A stretch of DNA of 64,000 nucleotides from Methanobacterium formicicum DSM 3637 (GCF_000302455.1 NZ_AMPO01000005.1:1-64000), one strand, 5' to 3'; counted from the stretch's first letter, positions 1-13,518 are shown. Translations and numbers: made by a program. Notes: generated by a model from the letters alone, not told the origin.

Positions 1-1420
1 TACTGGCAAAGTTCACATAACTATCCAGAGATAGTGTACCTGTGGTGAGACTTTCACTACTACTGCTGGGTAGAGTATAATCTCCTACTGTTAAGTTGGT
101 AGTGACTGGTTGTCCATTGTTAAGTGCTACTGTTGCCTTTGTGGCTAGATATAGGAATTGTGCCATGTTAATGGTGACGTTTCCCACGGTAACGGTTGAA
201 GGCAATGCTTTGTTGGTTTCTATGTAGTTTTTGACTTTTTGTGCTGCTTCCAGGATTTCTGCAATGGTTAAATTGGCAGTGCCATAAATGTCGGGGTAAC
301 TGCTAACTAATCCATACCTGAAGAGGGCGTATCCTGATGCGTTGTTATCAACAGCAGTCTGCACATCGTTGGTCAGTTCAGTGCCATTTATTGGTGTGGC
401 ATTACTGTCTGACTCATAGGTCTGCACTGCTGCAACTACAGGTACTGAGGAATGATTTACGATGTATGAAGTGGTACTACCGATCCAGGCAGTATCTTCC
501 CCATAGTTTCCCTTGTAAATCATGGGTACCAGGAAGTCAGCATACTGAGATAACTGTTCGTAACTTTGACCGTAATAGTAAGTGTTTGCCGCACATTCAG
601 GCATCACACATACTCCGAGATAGATGTAACTCCCTTTTTCCGCACTTTTTGTGTCGAGTAAGGAACGCACATCTGCCACAAAATTGGTGATGATTGATGT
701 TGCCTCAGCTTCACTGGGATGTTTATAAGCAGTTCCAGGATACCTGCAGTAATCAAGGAGAACACCTGTAACATTGTAGGTTGAAACTATGCTGTTAACT
801 TGTTGTTTAACCCATTCTCTGGCATCAATGCCATTAATTGTTGATTCTCCTGCAACGAGCCAGTTTCCATTGCTATCCACGAAACATGGTATCCATGCCC
901 AAACACGAATCCCACTTCCAGCGAATTTTTCAACGAAACTTCCTAGGTTCGCTCCAGTTCGTGGAACGTAAACATAAATATCGGTAATTCCGATACTTGC
1001 CAGGTAACTAGGATCAATAGTGCTCAGAGAGGTTGACCATACAAAAAGAGCCTGAACATTAGTGAAGGTGTTATCGGTAACAGTAGCTGAACCTGCTGCA
1101 CCAGATTGAGGGCTGGTACTGTTATTCACCGGACTAGTACTATTAGTACTGGTGGTAGAATTTGTAGTGCTGGTGGTACTGTTTCCAGTTTCATTATCCG
1201 TCACTTTATTTGCGTTGTTTTCAGTGTCATTTCCACTTGAAGTACTCTCATTCACGATTATTTCATCGCTACTTCCGTTAGTGCTGTTACTGATTACAAT
1301 ATTTGTATTTTCACTGTTGTTGCTAATGCTTTGGTTTTGGTCGGTGGCGTATATGCCATTGACACTTAGCAGTGCTATAAAACATAATAAAAGCACAGCT
1401 AAAGACAATTTTCGCTTAAT
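1..1420 (-). CDS. Secreted GHL-type glycosidase-like protein with pseudomurein-binding repeat, 3' end off window
   Basis: The protein enters from the left edge and its C-terminus is missing. It opens with a signal peptide (KRKLSLAVLLLCFIALLSVNGIYA), then a Ser/Thr/Asn-rich linker of about 90 residues. A TIM-barrel domain resembling the uncharacterised GHL/DUF4015 glycosidase-like families follows; the stretch VTGVLLDYCRYPG looks like a barrel strand ending in an acidic residue. A pseudomurein-binding repeat comes last (VKNYIETNKALPSTVTVG, then AQFLYLATKA). It probably acts at the cell wall, but the substrate is unknown. The start is unusual: no ATG, GTG or TTG lies between the upstream in-frame TAA and the signal peptide. 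A GGAGG at 1428-1432 sits 7 nt before an ATT at 1420. The first conventional start, TTG at 1408, would be 19 nt from that site. Confidence 0.85.
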   Translation of the reverse strand, partial: MKRKLSLAVLLLCFIALLSVNGIYATDQNQSISNNSENTNIVISNSTNGSSDEIIVNESTSSGNDTENNANKVTDNETGNSTTSTTNSTTSTNSTSPVNNSTSPQSGAAGSATVTDNTFTNVQALFVWSTSLSTIDPSYLASIGITDIYVYVPRTGANLGSFVEKFAGSGIRVWAWIPCFVDSNGNWLVAGESTINGIDAREWVKQQVNSIVSTYNVTGVLLDYCRYPGTAYKHPSEAEATSIITNFVADVRSLLDTKSAEKGSYIYLGVCVMPECAANTYYYGQSYEQLSQYADFLVPMIYKGNYGEDTAWIGSTTSYIVNHSSVPVVAAVQTYESDSNATPINGTELTNDVQTAVDNNASGYALFRYGLVSSYPDIYGTANLTIAEILEAAQKVKNYIETNKALPSTVTVGNVTINMAQFLYLATKATVALNNGQPVTTNLTVGDYTLPSSSSESLTTGTLSLDSYVNFAS

Positions 1421-3084
<1,664 letters not shown>

Positions 3085-3129
3085 ATAATATTAAACCGAA
3101 TAAAATATCAATAAAATCCTAAGTGGTGT

Positions 3130-5427
<2,298 letters not shown>

Positions 5428-5478
5428 AAACTCTTTATTTTTTATTTTAAACATTTTACTTTATTTTTTTGGATATAT
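5428..5478 (+). terminator. T-rich terminator after ppsA
   Basis: Runs of T (TTTATTTTTTATTTT, then TTTATTTTTTTGG) directly follow the stop codon, the usual form of an intrinsic archaeal terminator. No strong hairpin is present. Confidence 0.4.
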
Positions 5479-5499
5479 TATTTTTCTAAGGGATTAAAA

Positions 5500-6642
5500 A
5501 TGGAAGACAAGGGAATATCCAAAGAGCAAGTATACCAAATGCTCAGGGAATACAAAGAAAAAGACCTCACCCATCGCTCAGGTAGAATACTGGGATCAAT
5601 GTGCACCTGTCCCCACCCAGTTGGAGTCAGGGCATATTCCATGTTTTTAGAATCAAACCTGGGAGATCCAGGACTGTTCCCCGGAACAAAAGCCCTGGAA
5701 GACGAAGTTATCACCATACTCGGGGGTTTACTTGGAAAAAAAGATGTTCATGGTCACATTATTACTGGAGGGACTGAAGCCAACCTCATGGCAATGAGAG
5801 CCGCCCGTAATATGAGAAACCTGGATAATCCAGAGATCATTGTTCCTAAATCAGCACATTTCTCCTTCAAAAAGGCATCAGACATGTTATGTCTTGATTT
5901 GAAAATGGCAGATTTGGACGAAGATTACAGGATGGATACCTCATCAGTGGAGGAATTAATTTCAGATAACACTGTAGCCATTGTGGGAGTGGCTGGAACC
6001 ACAGAACTTGGAAAAATAGACCCAATAGCGGATCTTTCCAAAATTTGTATGGATAATGATATTTACTTCCACGTTGATGCTGCTTTTGGAGGTTACACCA
6101 TACCTTTCCTCAAGGAAGCTGGGTATGATTTACCAGAATTCGATTTCAGCCTACCTGGAGTTTCATCCATGACCATAGACCCACATAAGATGGGTCTTGC
6201 TCCAATCCCCACTGGTGGGATTCTTTTCCGCAAACACGAGTACCTGGAAGCAATAGCTGTTGAAACACCATACCTCACTGAGGATCTCCAGTCAACAGTG
6301 GTGGGTACCCGAACAGGTGCAGCCACCGCAGCCACCTGGGCACTCTTAAAACACCTGGGCCGGGAAGGATACCGTGAAGTTGCTACCCATTGTATGGAAA
6401 TAACTCATAAACTGGCTGAAGGGGTTAAAGAAGCAGGTTTTGAACTGGTAACCGAACCAGAACTGAACATTGTACCATTTCATTCCTCTGAAATTCCAGT
6501 AAAAGAAATTGCACGAAGACTGGAGGCTAAAGGTTGGGCAGTCTCCCTGGCATCATACCCCCGAGCCATAAGGGTCATTGTAATGCCCCACCTGAAAGAA
6601 GAACATGTTGATGCATTTATCAGGGATTTAAAGGAAATTTGA
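5500..6642 (+). CDS. mfnA: L-tyrosine/L-aspartate decarboxylase MfnA
   Basis: A group II PLP-dependent decarboxylase. In methanogens it makes tyramine for methanofuran, and in some archaea beta-alanine for coenzyme A. At 380 residues it has normal MfnA length. Landmarks are ITGGTEANLMAMRAAR (88-103), HVDAAFGGY with the cofactor-binding D193, and the Schiff-base lysine K230 in SMTIDPHKMG. The start follows GGGATTAAAA, a weak ribosome binding site. It lies 72 bases after ppsA on the same strand, separated by a T-rich terminator-like stretch. Confidence 0.95.
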   Translation: MEDKGISKEQVYQMLREYKEKDLTHRSGRILGSMCTCPHPVGVRAYSMFLESNLGDPGLFPGTKALEDEVITILGGLLGKKDVHGHIITGGTEANLMAMRAARNMRNLDNPEIIVPKSAHFSFKKASDMLCLDLKMADLDEDYRMDTSSVEELISDNTVAIVGVAGTTELGKIDPIADLSKICMDNDIYFHVDAAFGGYTIPFLKEAGYDLPEFDFSLPGVSSMTIDPHKMGLAPIPTGGILFRKHEYLEAIAVETPYLTEDLQSTVVGTRTGAATAATWALLKHLGREGYREVATHCMEITHKLAEGVKEAGFELVTEPELNIVPFHSSEIPVKEIARRLEAKGWAVSLASYPRAIRVIVMPHLKEEHVDAFIRDLKEI

Positions 6643-7101
6643 AGAGTAATTAAAACTTATTTTTTTTATTTTACTTCCTACCTTTTTTTAATTGAGATTA
6701 TTTTTTTAATTTTTTTAATTAAATCTCATTTATAATCTCATTTTTAATGAAGATCCCTTTTTTTCAAATTTTAATTCTCAAAATGGATTTTATAATCTTC
6801 GAAATAGAACCCATACTTAAGTTACCTGTAATTTTAACTTTTTAACAGGTTAATTTTTATAATCCAGAAACTTCAATCACAAGTAAATTAATAACTGGTT
6901 AATTTTTATTATTCGATAAACTTCAATAAGCAGTAATTTTAGCAACATAATCCCGAAACTTATCAGTAATCTAACTAAGATTCGTTTATTTACATAGAAT
7001 AAGATTAGTATTTAAGGATTGAATTTAATGCAAGTTTCTTTTAAAAAATAAAATATAATGGGTGTACTCAAAGTACACTCATTAATTTTCAATTCAAGGG
7101 T
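6643..7101. repeat. AT-rich convergent gap with degenerate direct repeats
   Basis: The region between mfnA and the convergent wall-protein gene has no coding frame. T-tracts at 6658-6725 probably end mfnA transcripts. Two imperfect copies of about 40 bases begin GGTTAATTTTTAT at 6848 and 6897 and continue with an AAACTTCAAT..AGTAA pattern. A weaker third copy (AAACTTATCAGTAATC) lies near 6955. Confidence 0.5.
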
Positions 7102-10080
7102 CTAAAACGACAAACTATCTACTCTTCGGGCGAATTCATTGGCATGTGTTCGTGTGGTTCCATAATCCTCGTAGGTGTACGTCTCGTAAAGTATCGCCGG
7201 AATACCAGCCTGTATCAATGGCACTGTAACGTAAGCCGGACTGGTCTGGCCGGGTGGTGAGAAGTAGGTTAACCAGGATATTCCATTTTTAATGGCCCAG
7301 GCAAAGGACTCCGAAGAAGTTCCAGAAACAGGACTGAAAACAAATCGGGTGTAAGCCCAGTTACCAACGTTGGAATGTATATCAATGGCCAGCTGGAATT
7401 TTTTACTGATTATATCTGGAACTACGAAGCTATTGGCCAATAACTGTCCATTCATCCTACCTTTGTCATAATCCCCTGCATCTCGGGTTACAGTCACATG
7501 ATAAATGTAGTAACAGTACTGCAGTGAATTATCGTAGTCTCCGATGGTTTCCATCATGGCTTGGTGTGAGGCCTGTTCAATGGGATGAACCCCTACAATG
7601 TAGGCGATCTTAACCGGGGACATTAGGTTACCATAGGGTCCCAGTCTAACAACCTCCCCATAATCAGTACTTCCCAGATAGGTGATGGTTTTCCAGCTTT
7701 TTAAGTAAATATCATCAGGTAAATGCCTGTAATTTTTATAATAATCCATTATTTGGCTGTAAGCATAAACCTGAGAGTGGAAACTAACTCTACCTAATCC
7801 AGTAACTCCGTATGATGGGGGTTGCTGGTTTGTGTTCATGTAATCCAATATCCTATTGGCAAAGTCAATGTAATCTGCCTTCAATAGGGATCCACTGTTC
7901 ATCTGTTCGTAACTGGCTGATGGCATTGAAAAGTCTTCAAGGATAATAGCATGGTTAAGGCCACTGTTTATCTGAGTTACACTGGAAATGAGTAGATATA
8001 AGAACTGGGAAATATTTACCGTGATTCCTGCAACATCCGCAGTTTCTGGTAGGGAACTGTAGATATCAAAGTTATTTTTCACGCCAGTGGCAGTTTCAGC
8101 CACCTGATCTATGGTAAAAGTTATGTTAATCCCAGTAATTGGTATATTGCCAGAATTCCATGGTTTCATGGCGATATTCACTGGTAAAGTACTGGTTGAA
8201 TTGTAATAATCAAGGATCCGGCTGAATAGATATACCTGGGATTGGTAGCTGATTTTTCCGAGTCCTATGTATCCGTATGGTGGTGCCTGGTGATTATCGT
8301 TCATGTAATCATTTATTCTCTGGGCAAAATCCAGGAAATTAGACACGGTCATAATTCCAGATTTAAATGATTCTTCACTGTAAGTGGGCTGGGAATCGCT
8401 CTGTAAGAGTATGGGACTGTAATCATTATTTTCAATCTGATTAACTGCTTTTACTGCTAGATGCAAGAATTGTGCGGTGTAGATGGTGATTCCGTTGATA
8501 GTTATTGTTGTGGGTATGGTTTTGGTGGTTTCTATGGTATTTTTCAGTTCTGAGGCTGCACTGGCTATTTGTGCAGGGGTGAAAGTGGTTGGTGGTGTGT
8601 ATAGTATGGGTATGTTGCTGGAGGTGAATGGGTTCATGGCTACTGCCACTGGCAGACTTCCGCTGCTGTTGTATATGCTGAGAACACGGGCAAATAGATA
8701 TACTTGGGATTGGTAGCTGATTTTTCCGAGTCCTATGTATCCGTATGGTGGTGCCTGATGATTGTCGTTCATGTAGCCGGTTATTCTCTGGGCAAAGTCA
8801 AGGTAGTCGTTTTGGGTCATGGTTCCAGAGTTTAACTGTTCCTCGGTGTAGCTTGGTTTTTCGTTGCTGGTTAGTAGTATCGGTGTGGTGTTGTTGTTAG
8901 CCAGTTGTGTGGTGGCTTGTGTGGCAAGTTGCAAGAATTGTGCGGTGTAGATGGTGATTCCGTTGATAGTTATTGTTGTGGGTATGGTTTTGGTGGTTTC
9001 TATGGTATTTTTCAGTTCTGAGGCTGCACTGGCTATTTGTGCAGGGGTGAAAGTGGTTGGTGGTGTGTATAGTATGGGTATGTTGTTGGAGGTGAATGGT
9101 TTCATGGTTACTGCCACTGGCAGACTTCCGGTGCTGTTGTAGATGGTTAGTATTCTTGTGAATAGATAGACCTGTGACTGGTAGCTGATTTTTCCGAGTC
9201 CTATGTATCCGTATGGTGGTGCCTGATGGTTCTGGTTCATGTGGTTGGTTATTCTCTGGGCGAAGTCGAGGTAGTCGTTTTGGGTCATGGTTCCAGAGTT
9301 GAGTTGTTCTTCACTGTAGGTAGGTTGATCATCATTTTGTAAGAGGATAGGATCGTAGTTTTTGTTGGCCAGTTGTGTGGTGGCTTGTGTGGCTAGGTGA
9401 AGGAATTGTGCGGTGTAGATGGTGATTCCGTTGATAGTTATTGTTGTGGGTATGGTTTTGGTGGTTTCTATGGTGTCTTTAAGAGTAACTGCTGCGCTTA
9501 CTATTTGTGCAGGGGTGAAAGTGGTTGGTGGTGTGTAGAGTATGGGTATGTTGCTAGGGGTGAATGGTTTCAGGCTTACATAAGTAGGTAGTGTGCCGTT
9601 GGTGTAGTAAATGCTCAGGATTCGACTGAAGAGATATACTTGGGATTGGTAGCTGATTTTTCCGAGTCCTATGTATCCATAGGGTGGTGCTTCCTGGTTG
9701 TTATTCATGTAATCGTCAACACGATTGGCAAAATCCAGGTAATCTGATCGACTGATACTACCACTTCCCAGTGATTCTTCACTGTACCTGGGGGCCTGGT
9801 CATTTTCTAAACTTATAGGTTTGCTATTGTTTTGTTGTATTTGATTGGTTGCATCAACAGCCAGATGCAGATACTGTGCCGTGCTGATAGTTTGATTACC
9901 AATAGTTACATTATCAGGTAGCTTCTTGTTGGTGTCAATATGGTTCTGCACAGCAACCGAAGCATTGGATATTTCACTGACTGTAAAATTAGTAGAATTT
10001 TCAGCAGAAACAGCGCTAACATTCAAAAAAATTATAACTGCAAAAAACAACGTCAAATACAAAATTGATTTCATATTCAC
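7102..10080 (-). CDS. Secreted pseudomurein-binding repeat protein with C-terminal M14-like metallopeptidase domain
   Basis: A large wall-associated protein (about 990 residues). A signal peptide (MKSILYLTLFFAVIIFLNVSAVSA) is followed by five units of about 156 residues. Each unit holds two pseudomurein-binding-like motifs: one of the type TIETTKTIPTTITING..AQFLHLA, and one with GLGKISYQSQVYLF. The last ~185 residues have the features of a zinc carboxypeptidase fold: a GVHPIE motif (H832, E835), AIDIHSNVG (H902) and a Glu in ILYETYTYED (E966). I infer cleavage or trimming of pseudomurein peptides. This domain is unrelated in motif to the C71 PeiW/PeiP endoisopeptidases. I chose the GTG at 10080 because GGGGGAGGT lies 8 nt upstream. 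The ATG at 10098 overlaps that site, and the ATG at 10074 is another option. Confidence 0.88.
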   Translation of the reverse strand: MNMKSILYLTLFFAVIIFLNVSAVSAENSTNFTVSEISNASVAVQNHIDTNKKLPDNVTIGNQTISTAQYLHLAVDATNQIQQNNSKPISLENDQAPRYSEESLGSGSISRSDYLDFANRVDDYMNNNQEAPPYGYIGLGKISYQSQVYLFSRILSIYYTNGTLPTYVSLKPFTPSNIPILYTPPTTFTPAQIVSAAVTLKDTIETTKTIPTTITINGITIYTAQFLHLATQATTQLANKNYDPILLQNDDQPTYSEEQLNSGTMTQNDYLDFAQRITNHMNQNHQAPPYGYIGLGKISYQSQVYLFTRILTIYNSTGSLPVAVTMKPFTSNNIPILYTPPTTFTPAQIASAASELKNTIETTKTIPTTITINGITIYTAQFLQLATQATTQLANNNTTPILLTSNEKPSYTEEQLNSGTMTQNDYLDFAQRITGYMNDNHQAPPYGYIGLGKISYQSQVYLFARVLSIYNSSGSLPVAVAMNPFTSSNIPILYTPPTTFTPAQIASAASELKNTIETTKTIPTTITINGITIYTAQFLHLAVKAVNQIENNDYSPILLQSDSQPTYSEESFKSGIMTVSNFLDFAQRINDYMNDNHQAPPYGYIGLGKISYQSQVYLFSRILDYYNSTSTLPVNIAMKPWNSGNIPITGINITFTIDQVAETATGVKNNFDIYSSLPETADVAGITVNISQFLYLLISSVTQINSGLNHAIILEDFSMPSASYEQMNSGSLLKADYIDFANRILDYMNTNQQPPSYGVTGLGRVSFHSQVYAYSQIMDYYKNYRHLPDDIYLKSWKTITYLGSTDYGEVVRLGPYGNLMSPVKIAYIVGVHPIEQASHQAMMETIGDYDNSLQYCYYIYHVTVTRDAGDYDKGRMNGQLLANSFVVPDIISKKFQLAIDIHSNVGNWAYTRFVFSPVSGTSSESFAWAIKNGISWLTYFSPPGQTSPAYVTVPLIQAGIPAILYETYTYEDYGTTRTHANEFARRVDSLSF
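8240..9700 (-). repeat. Near-identical internal repeats in the wall-protein gene
   Basis: Units of about 468 bases recur inside the gene. The string encoding GLGKISYQSQ (plus strand CTGATTTTTCCGAGTCCTAT) recurs near 8252, 8716, 9186 and 9654 with almost no change, and the segment encoding TIETTKTIPTTITING is equally conserved. Long stretches of the three middle units are near identical at DNA level, which points to recent duplication or gene conversion. Confidence 0.85.
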
Positions 10081-10387
10081 TATATTTACCTCCCCCATTT
10101 ATTCAAAGAGAACTTATGCATATCTTATGAGTATTATATCATACTCGTTCATAATACTCTTTTTGACTTAATAAATGTTCCCCTGAGGGAAGTTTGCTTG
10201 GAAATTGAAAAATTATAAAACCACAGACTGTGGATAGGGTAATATGGATAAAGTTAATGAAAACAGGGCCAATGAAATTATATTAAAACCACTATATATT
10301 CAGTTATAGCTGATTCAGCATATGTGGGATATTCAGCATACAAATGATATTCACAGGGATGATACTCAACACATGGAGGATATTCAC

Positions 10388-10900
10388 TTGGAACCTATTC
10401 AACAAATGGAACATATTCAAACTCCCTTAACTTCAAAAATCATTAAAAATCTTAAAATAGGTCATCAAATAATGCTATCTGGCAGTATCTTAACTGGCCG
10501 GGATGCAGCGCTCCCCCGCCTGGTGAAACTGGCCCAGGAAAATAAAAGCCCAATTACGCTGGAAGGTGCAGCTATAATGCATACTGCTGTCAGTCCAGCA
10601 GGCATTGCACCCACAAGCAGTAATAAAACAGAAATAGAATCTAGTATTGGTCCATTATCTCAGGCAGGGGTGAAGATGCACATTGGTAAAGGTGCACTCT
10701 CTGGAAAAACAATAGAATTATTAGAAGAAAACAACTCTCTGTTTGTGGTAACTCCACCAGCTGCTGCCCTGTTAACCAGTAAAATGATATTTTCTGAAGT
10801 TTTAGCCTTCCCTGAGGAGGGTATGGAGGCCCTGCACCAGATTGAAGTTAAGGATTTTCCAGGGATAGTGGCGGTAGCCCACGGGGAATCAATTTATTGA
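10388..10900 (+). CDS. fumB: Fumarate hydratase class I, beta subunit
   Basis: The C-terminal half of a split class I (iron-sulfur) fumarase, which interconverts fumarate and malate in the incomplete reductive TCA pathway of methanogens. Family features are SGSILTGRDAALPRL and GPLSQAGVKMHIGKGAL. The alpha subunit with the cluster cysteines is not in this window. The start is uncertain. TTG at 10388 has GGAGG 8 nt upstream and gives the expected short N-terminus (..IQTPLTSKIIKNLKIG). An in-frame ATG at 10322 adds 22 His/Asp/Gln-rich residues encoded by repeated ATATTCA strings. A TATA box (CACTATATATTC, about 10290) would start transcription near 10320 and could make the longer form leaderless. 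Confidence 0.85.
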   Translation: MEPIQQMEHIQTPLTSKIIKNLKIGHQIMLSGSILTGRDAALPRLVKLAQENKSPITLEGAAIMHTAVSPAGIAPTSSNKTEIESSIGPLSQAGVKMHIGKGALSGKTIELLEENNSLFVVTPPAAALLTSKMIFSEVLAFPEEGMEALHQIEVKDFPGIVAVAHGESIY

Positions 10901-10957
10901 ATTAGTTTTTATTTGAATTAGTTTCTATCAAAATTTAAATAATGGTTTATTTTTGTT

Positions 10958-11593
10958 TCAAATTCCTGGTTTTCCAAAGGCCTTATCCCCTGCATCACCC
11001 AGACCCGGGATAATGTAACCCTCCGGGTTTAGTTTTTCATCCACTGCACAGGTGCATATCTCCACATCAGGGTGCTCTTTTTGCACCTGGTCTATGCCCT
11101 TTCTGGATGCTATCACATTGAGTAAGACCAAGCGACGTGGATTTCCTTTCTCCTTAATACGGTCCAAAATGGCGTTCATGGTGTTTCCAGTGGCCAGCAT
11201 GGGGTCAGCGATTACCACTATTTTATCATCCAGTAGGGGTAGTTTAAAGTAACCAATATCCACTTTAAATGGTGCTTCATCCCTCCGGGATGCACCTACC
11301 ACCCCGTACTGTGCATTCCTGAAAACCCTCATAATCCCCTCAACCAGGGGAATAGCCGCTCTTAAAACACTCACCACTACAATATCATTTTTATCCTTTA
11401 TCCTCACCCCTTCTGCAATTCCAAGGGGAGTTTGCACAGTCACATATTCTCTTTCAAGGGTGTTGGATAATTCATAGGCCAACCAGCGCCCTATTTCTAT
11501 TATCCCTCCTCTGAAATGGATGCCATCTATTCCATCCCTTCTGATCAGGGTGAGTTTTTCCTGCACCAGTAAGTGGTCTATGATTTTTATCAT
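10958..11593 (-). CDS. upp: Uracil phosphoribosyltransferase
   Basis: Salvages uracil with PRPP to make UMP. The 211-residue protein has the normal length. It shows the PRPP-binding loop VVIADPMLATGNT and the C-terminal uracil-binding segment (EGYIIPGLGDAGDKAFGKP) typical of UPRTases. A Shine-Dalgarno-like AGGAGAAAAA lies just before the ATG. It is monocistronic on the minus strand, convergent with the fumarase gene 57 bases away. Confidence 0.95.
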   Translation of the reverse strand: MIKIIDHLLVQEKLTLIRRDGIDGIHFRGGIIEIGRWLAYELSNTLEREYVTVQTPLGIAEGVRIKDKNDIVVVSVLRAAIPLVEGIMRVFRNAQYGVVGASRRDEAPFKVDIGYFKLPLLDDKIVVIADPMLATGNTMNAILDRIKEKGNPRRLVLLNVIASRKGIDQVQKEHPDVEICTCAVDEKLNPEGYIIPGLGDAGDKAFGKPGI

Positions 11594-11834
11594 TTTTTCT
11601 CCTGAAATGGGGGTGATGAGTTGCTCAATATTAATCTGAAAATAATGTAAAAAATGAATTTATCAAATCTGATTCATGTTTATTTATCAGTTGAGTATCA
11701 TTTTTAGGGGATATCTGTTATAATATTAATTTCATGCATAAAAATATTTTATCAATTATTATTTCATCAATTTATTTTAATTTTAAAAAATTTAATTTAA
11801 CATTAAACTCATAAATTTTAAACAGGGTTTTAAA

Positions 11835-12890
11835 ATGAATAGGGTAAGTGTAATTTTTATAGCAGCAGTACCACTCATTTTAATAATAATCATAGCATTT
11901 TTCTTCCTTTTATCCCCGCAGAGTACCAGTACCAATGAAACTGGTTTTGGTACTGAAGTAATTGCCCAAAACCTGGAAGTACCATGGGCCATAGCTTTCC
12001 TGCCTGATGGCCGTCTTATCTTCACTGAACGGGGAGGAGAAATCAACATCATTGATAGTGGTAATGTTAAAAATGTGGGAAAAATCAATGTAACCACTAA
12101 TGGTGAGTCAGGACTCATGGGAATAGCAGTTGACCCTGATTTTAACCAGAACCACTACATCTACATGTACTACACCAGTGGAAATAACAACCGTATCTCC
12201 CGGTTTGTTTTGAATGAAACACTCGGCAATGAAACCATCCTAGTTGGAAATATCCCTGCTGCTTCCATTCACAACGGGGGCCGGTTGAAGTTCGGACCAG
12301 ATGGAAAACTCTACGCCACTACTGGGGATGCGGGTAATTCATCCCTGGCCCAGGACCTTAACTCATTAGGTGGTAAAATACTACGATTAAATTCCGACGG
12401 TTCTGTGCCCTCGGATAATCCATTGGGGAGCTATGTGTACAGTTATGGGCACCGTGACCCTCAGGGGATCACCTGGGGCCCCACAGGGACCATGTATTCA
12501 TCAGAGCATGGGGACAGTGCCAATGACGAACTTAACATTATCGTGAAAGGTGGAAATTATGGTTGGCCACTGTATCAGGGAAATGACACTGCTACCGGAT
12601 ACATAAAACCCATCAGAGGATACACTGAGTTCACCCTGGCACCATCTGGAATAGCATTCTACCAGAACGCGATCTGGATCGCAGGTTTAAGAGGTTCTCA
12701 ATTAAGGAAAGTAACTTTGAGTGATGATGGTAATTCAGTCATGGGGGAAAAGGCATTTTTCAGACAGATGGGAAGGATCCGTGAAGTGGTGGAACATAAT
12801 GGCTACCTCTACATCAGCACTTCCAACCGGGATGGAAGGGGAATTCCCCAGACCGGTGATGATAAAATATTAAAAATAAAAATCAGTTGA
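11835..12890 (+). CDS. Membrane-anchored PQQ-type sugar dehydrogenase-like beta-propeller
   Basis: Related to soluble aldose sugar dehydrogenases and the HHIP-like propeller family. An N-terminal membrane anchor (residues about 5-27, hydrophobic IFIAAVPLILIIIIAFFFLL) puts the propeller outside the cell. Family motifs are EVPWAIAFLPDGRLIFTER, HNGGRLKFGPDGKLYATTGD, YGHRDPQGI and EHGDSANDELNII..GGNYGWP. Whether it binds PQQ in a strict anaerobe is doubtful. The fold is well supported and the substrate is not. It is a single gene with a long AT-rich upstream region. Confidence 0.85.
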   Translation: MNRVSVIFIAAVPLILIIIIAFFFLLSPQSTSTNETGFGTEVIAQNLEVPWAIAFLPDGRLIFTERGGEINIIDSGNVKNVGKINVTTNGESGLMGIAVDPDFNQNHYIYMYYTSGNNNRISRFVLNETLGNETILVGNIPAASIHNGGRLKFGPDGKLYATTGDAGNSSLAQDLNSLGGKILRLNSDGSVPSDNPLGSYVYSYGHRDPQGITWGPTGTMYSSEHGDSANDELNIIVKGGNYGWPLYQGNDTATGYIKPIRGYTEFTLAPSGIAFYQNAIWIAGLRGSQLRKVTLSDDGNSVMGEKAFFRQMGRIREVVEHNGYLYISTSNRDGRGIPQTGDDKILKIKIS

Positions 12891-12963
12891 TTTTAAGTTT
12901 TTTATGGTACTTTTGAAGTAAAACTGGTTAAAAATAGTTTAAAAGAAAACCAGCCAAAATATT

Positions 12964-13518
12964 TTAATCACTTCCAGAACCATCAGATCTGTTTTTCATT
13001 ACCACATTTTTACCATGTGCTGAGGGTATTACTTTCATCTCTCCATCTGTAAACTCCAGATCCAGTTCTTTCCCCTCCTGTAACATGTGGAGGAATATGG
13101 CCAGTGAAGAGACCTCAGAGTGGGGTTGGGTGGTCACGGAAACATTCCATTCTGCCTCCTGATACACTTTACTGGGAACGCGTGAACCACCAACCACCAC
13201 CAGTTTATCCCTGCTTGAGTTCCTGATTTTGGGAGTGATATCTTGCACTGGTTCTCCATACATGGTGAGGTGAACTATTTCTCCACCATTATTTTTCCAT
13301 TCATCCAGAAAATTCTGCCAACCTTTACGGTATTCCACCTGGAAATCACCGCCCCAACGCTTAACCACATCCTGAACATTCTCCATGAGCTTTTTATCAT
13401 GATCTCCACTTAAATAAACACCGGATGCTCCCAGTGCCCGGGCAGTAAGACAGACGTGAGTGGTGATCCTGGCATCACGAACCCGGCGATGATCCAATCG
13501 TAAAACTTTAACTTCCAT
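12964..13518 (-). CDS. trm56: tRNA (cytidine(56)-2'-O)-methyltransferase
   Basis: An archaeal SPOUT-class enzyme that 2'-O-methylates C56 in the T-loop of tRNA. The 184-residue length and opening MEVKVLRLDHRRVRDARITTHVCLTARA match the family, as does the knot region LVVVGGSRVPSKVYQEAEWNVSV. Its ATG directly abuts the cobS stop (TAA then ATG), with the ribosome binding site GGAG inside the cobS end, so the two genes are co-transcribed and translationally coupled. Confidence 0.95.
   Translation of the reverse strand: MEVKVLRLDHRRVRDARITTHVCLTARALGASGVYLSGDHDKKLMENVQDVVKRWGGDFQVEYRKGWQNFLDEWKNNGGEIVHLTMYGEPVQDITPKIRNSSRDKLVVVGGSRVPSKVYQEAEWNVSVTTQPHSEVSSLAIFLHMLQEGKELDLEFTDGEMKVIPSAHGKNVVMKNRSDGSGSD

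Noticed and set aside
11612..11680. Possible box C/D guide RNA upstream of upp (GTGATGA, then two CTGA boxes)
   Set aside because: Spacing is suitable, but the C' box is poor and the ends do not form a terminal stem.
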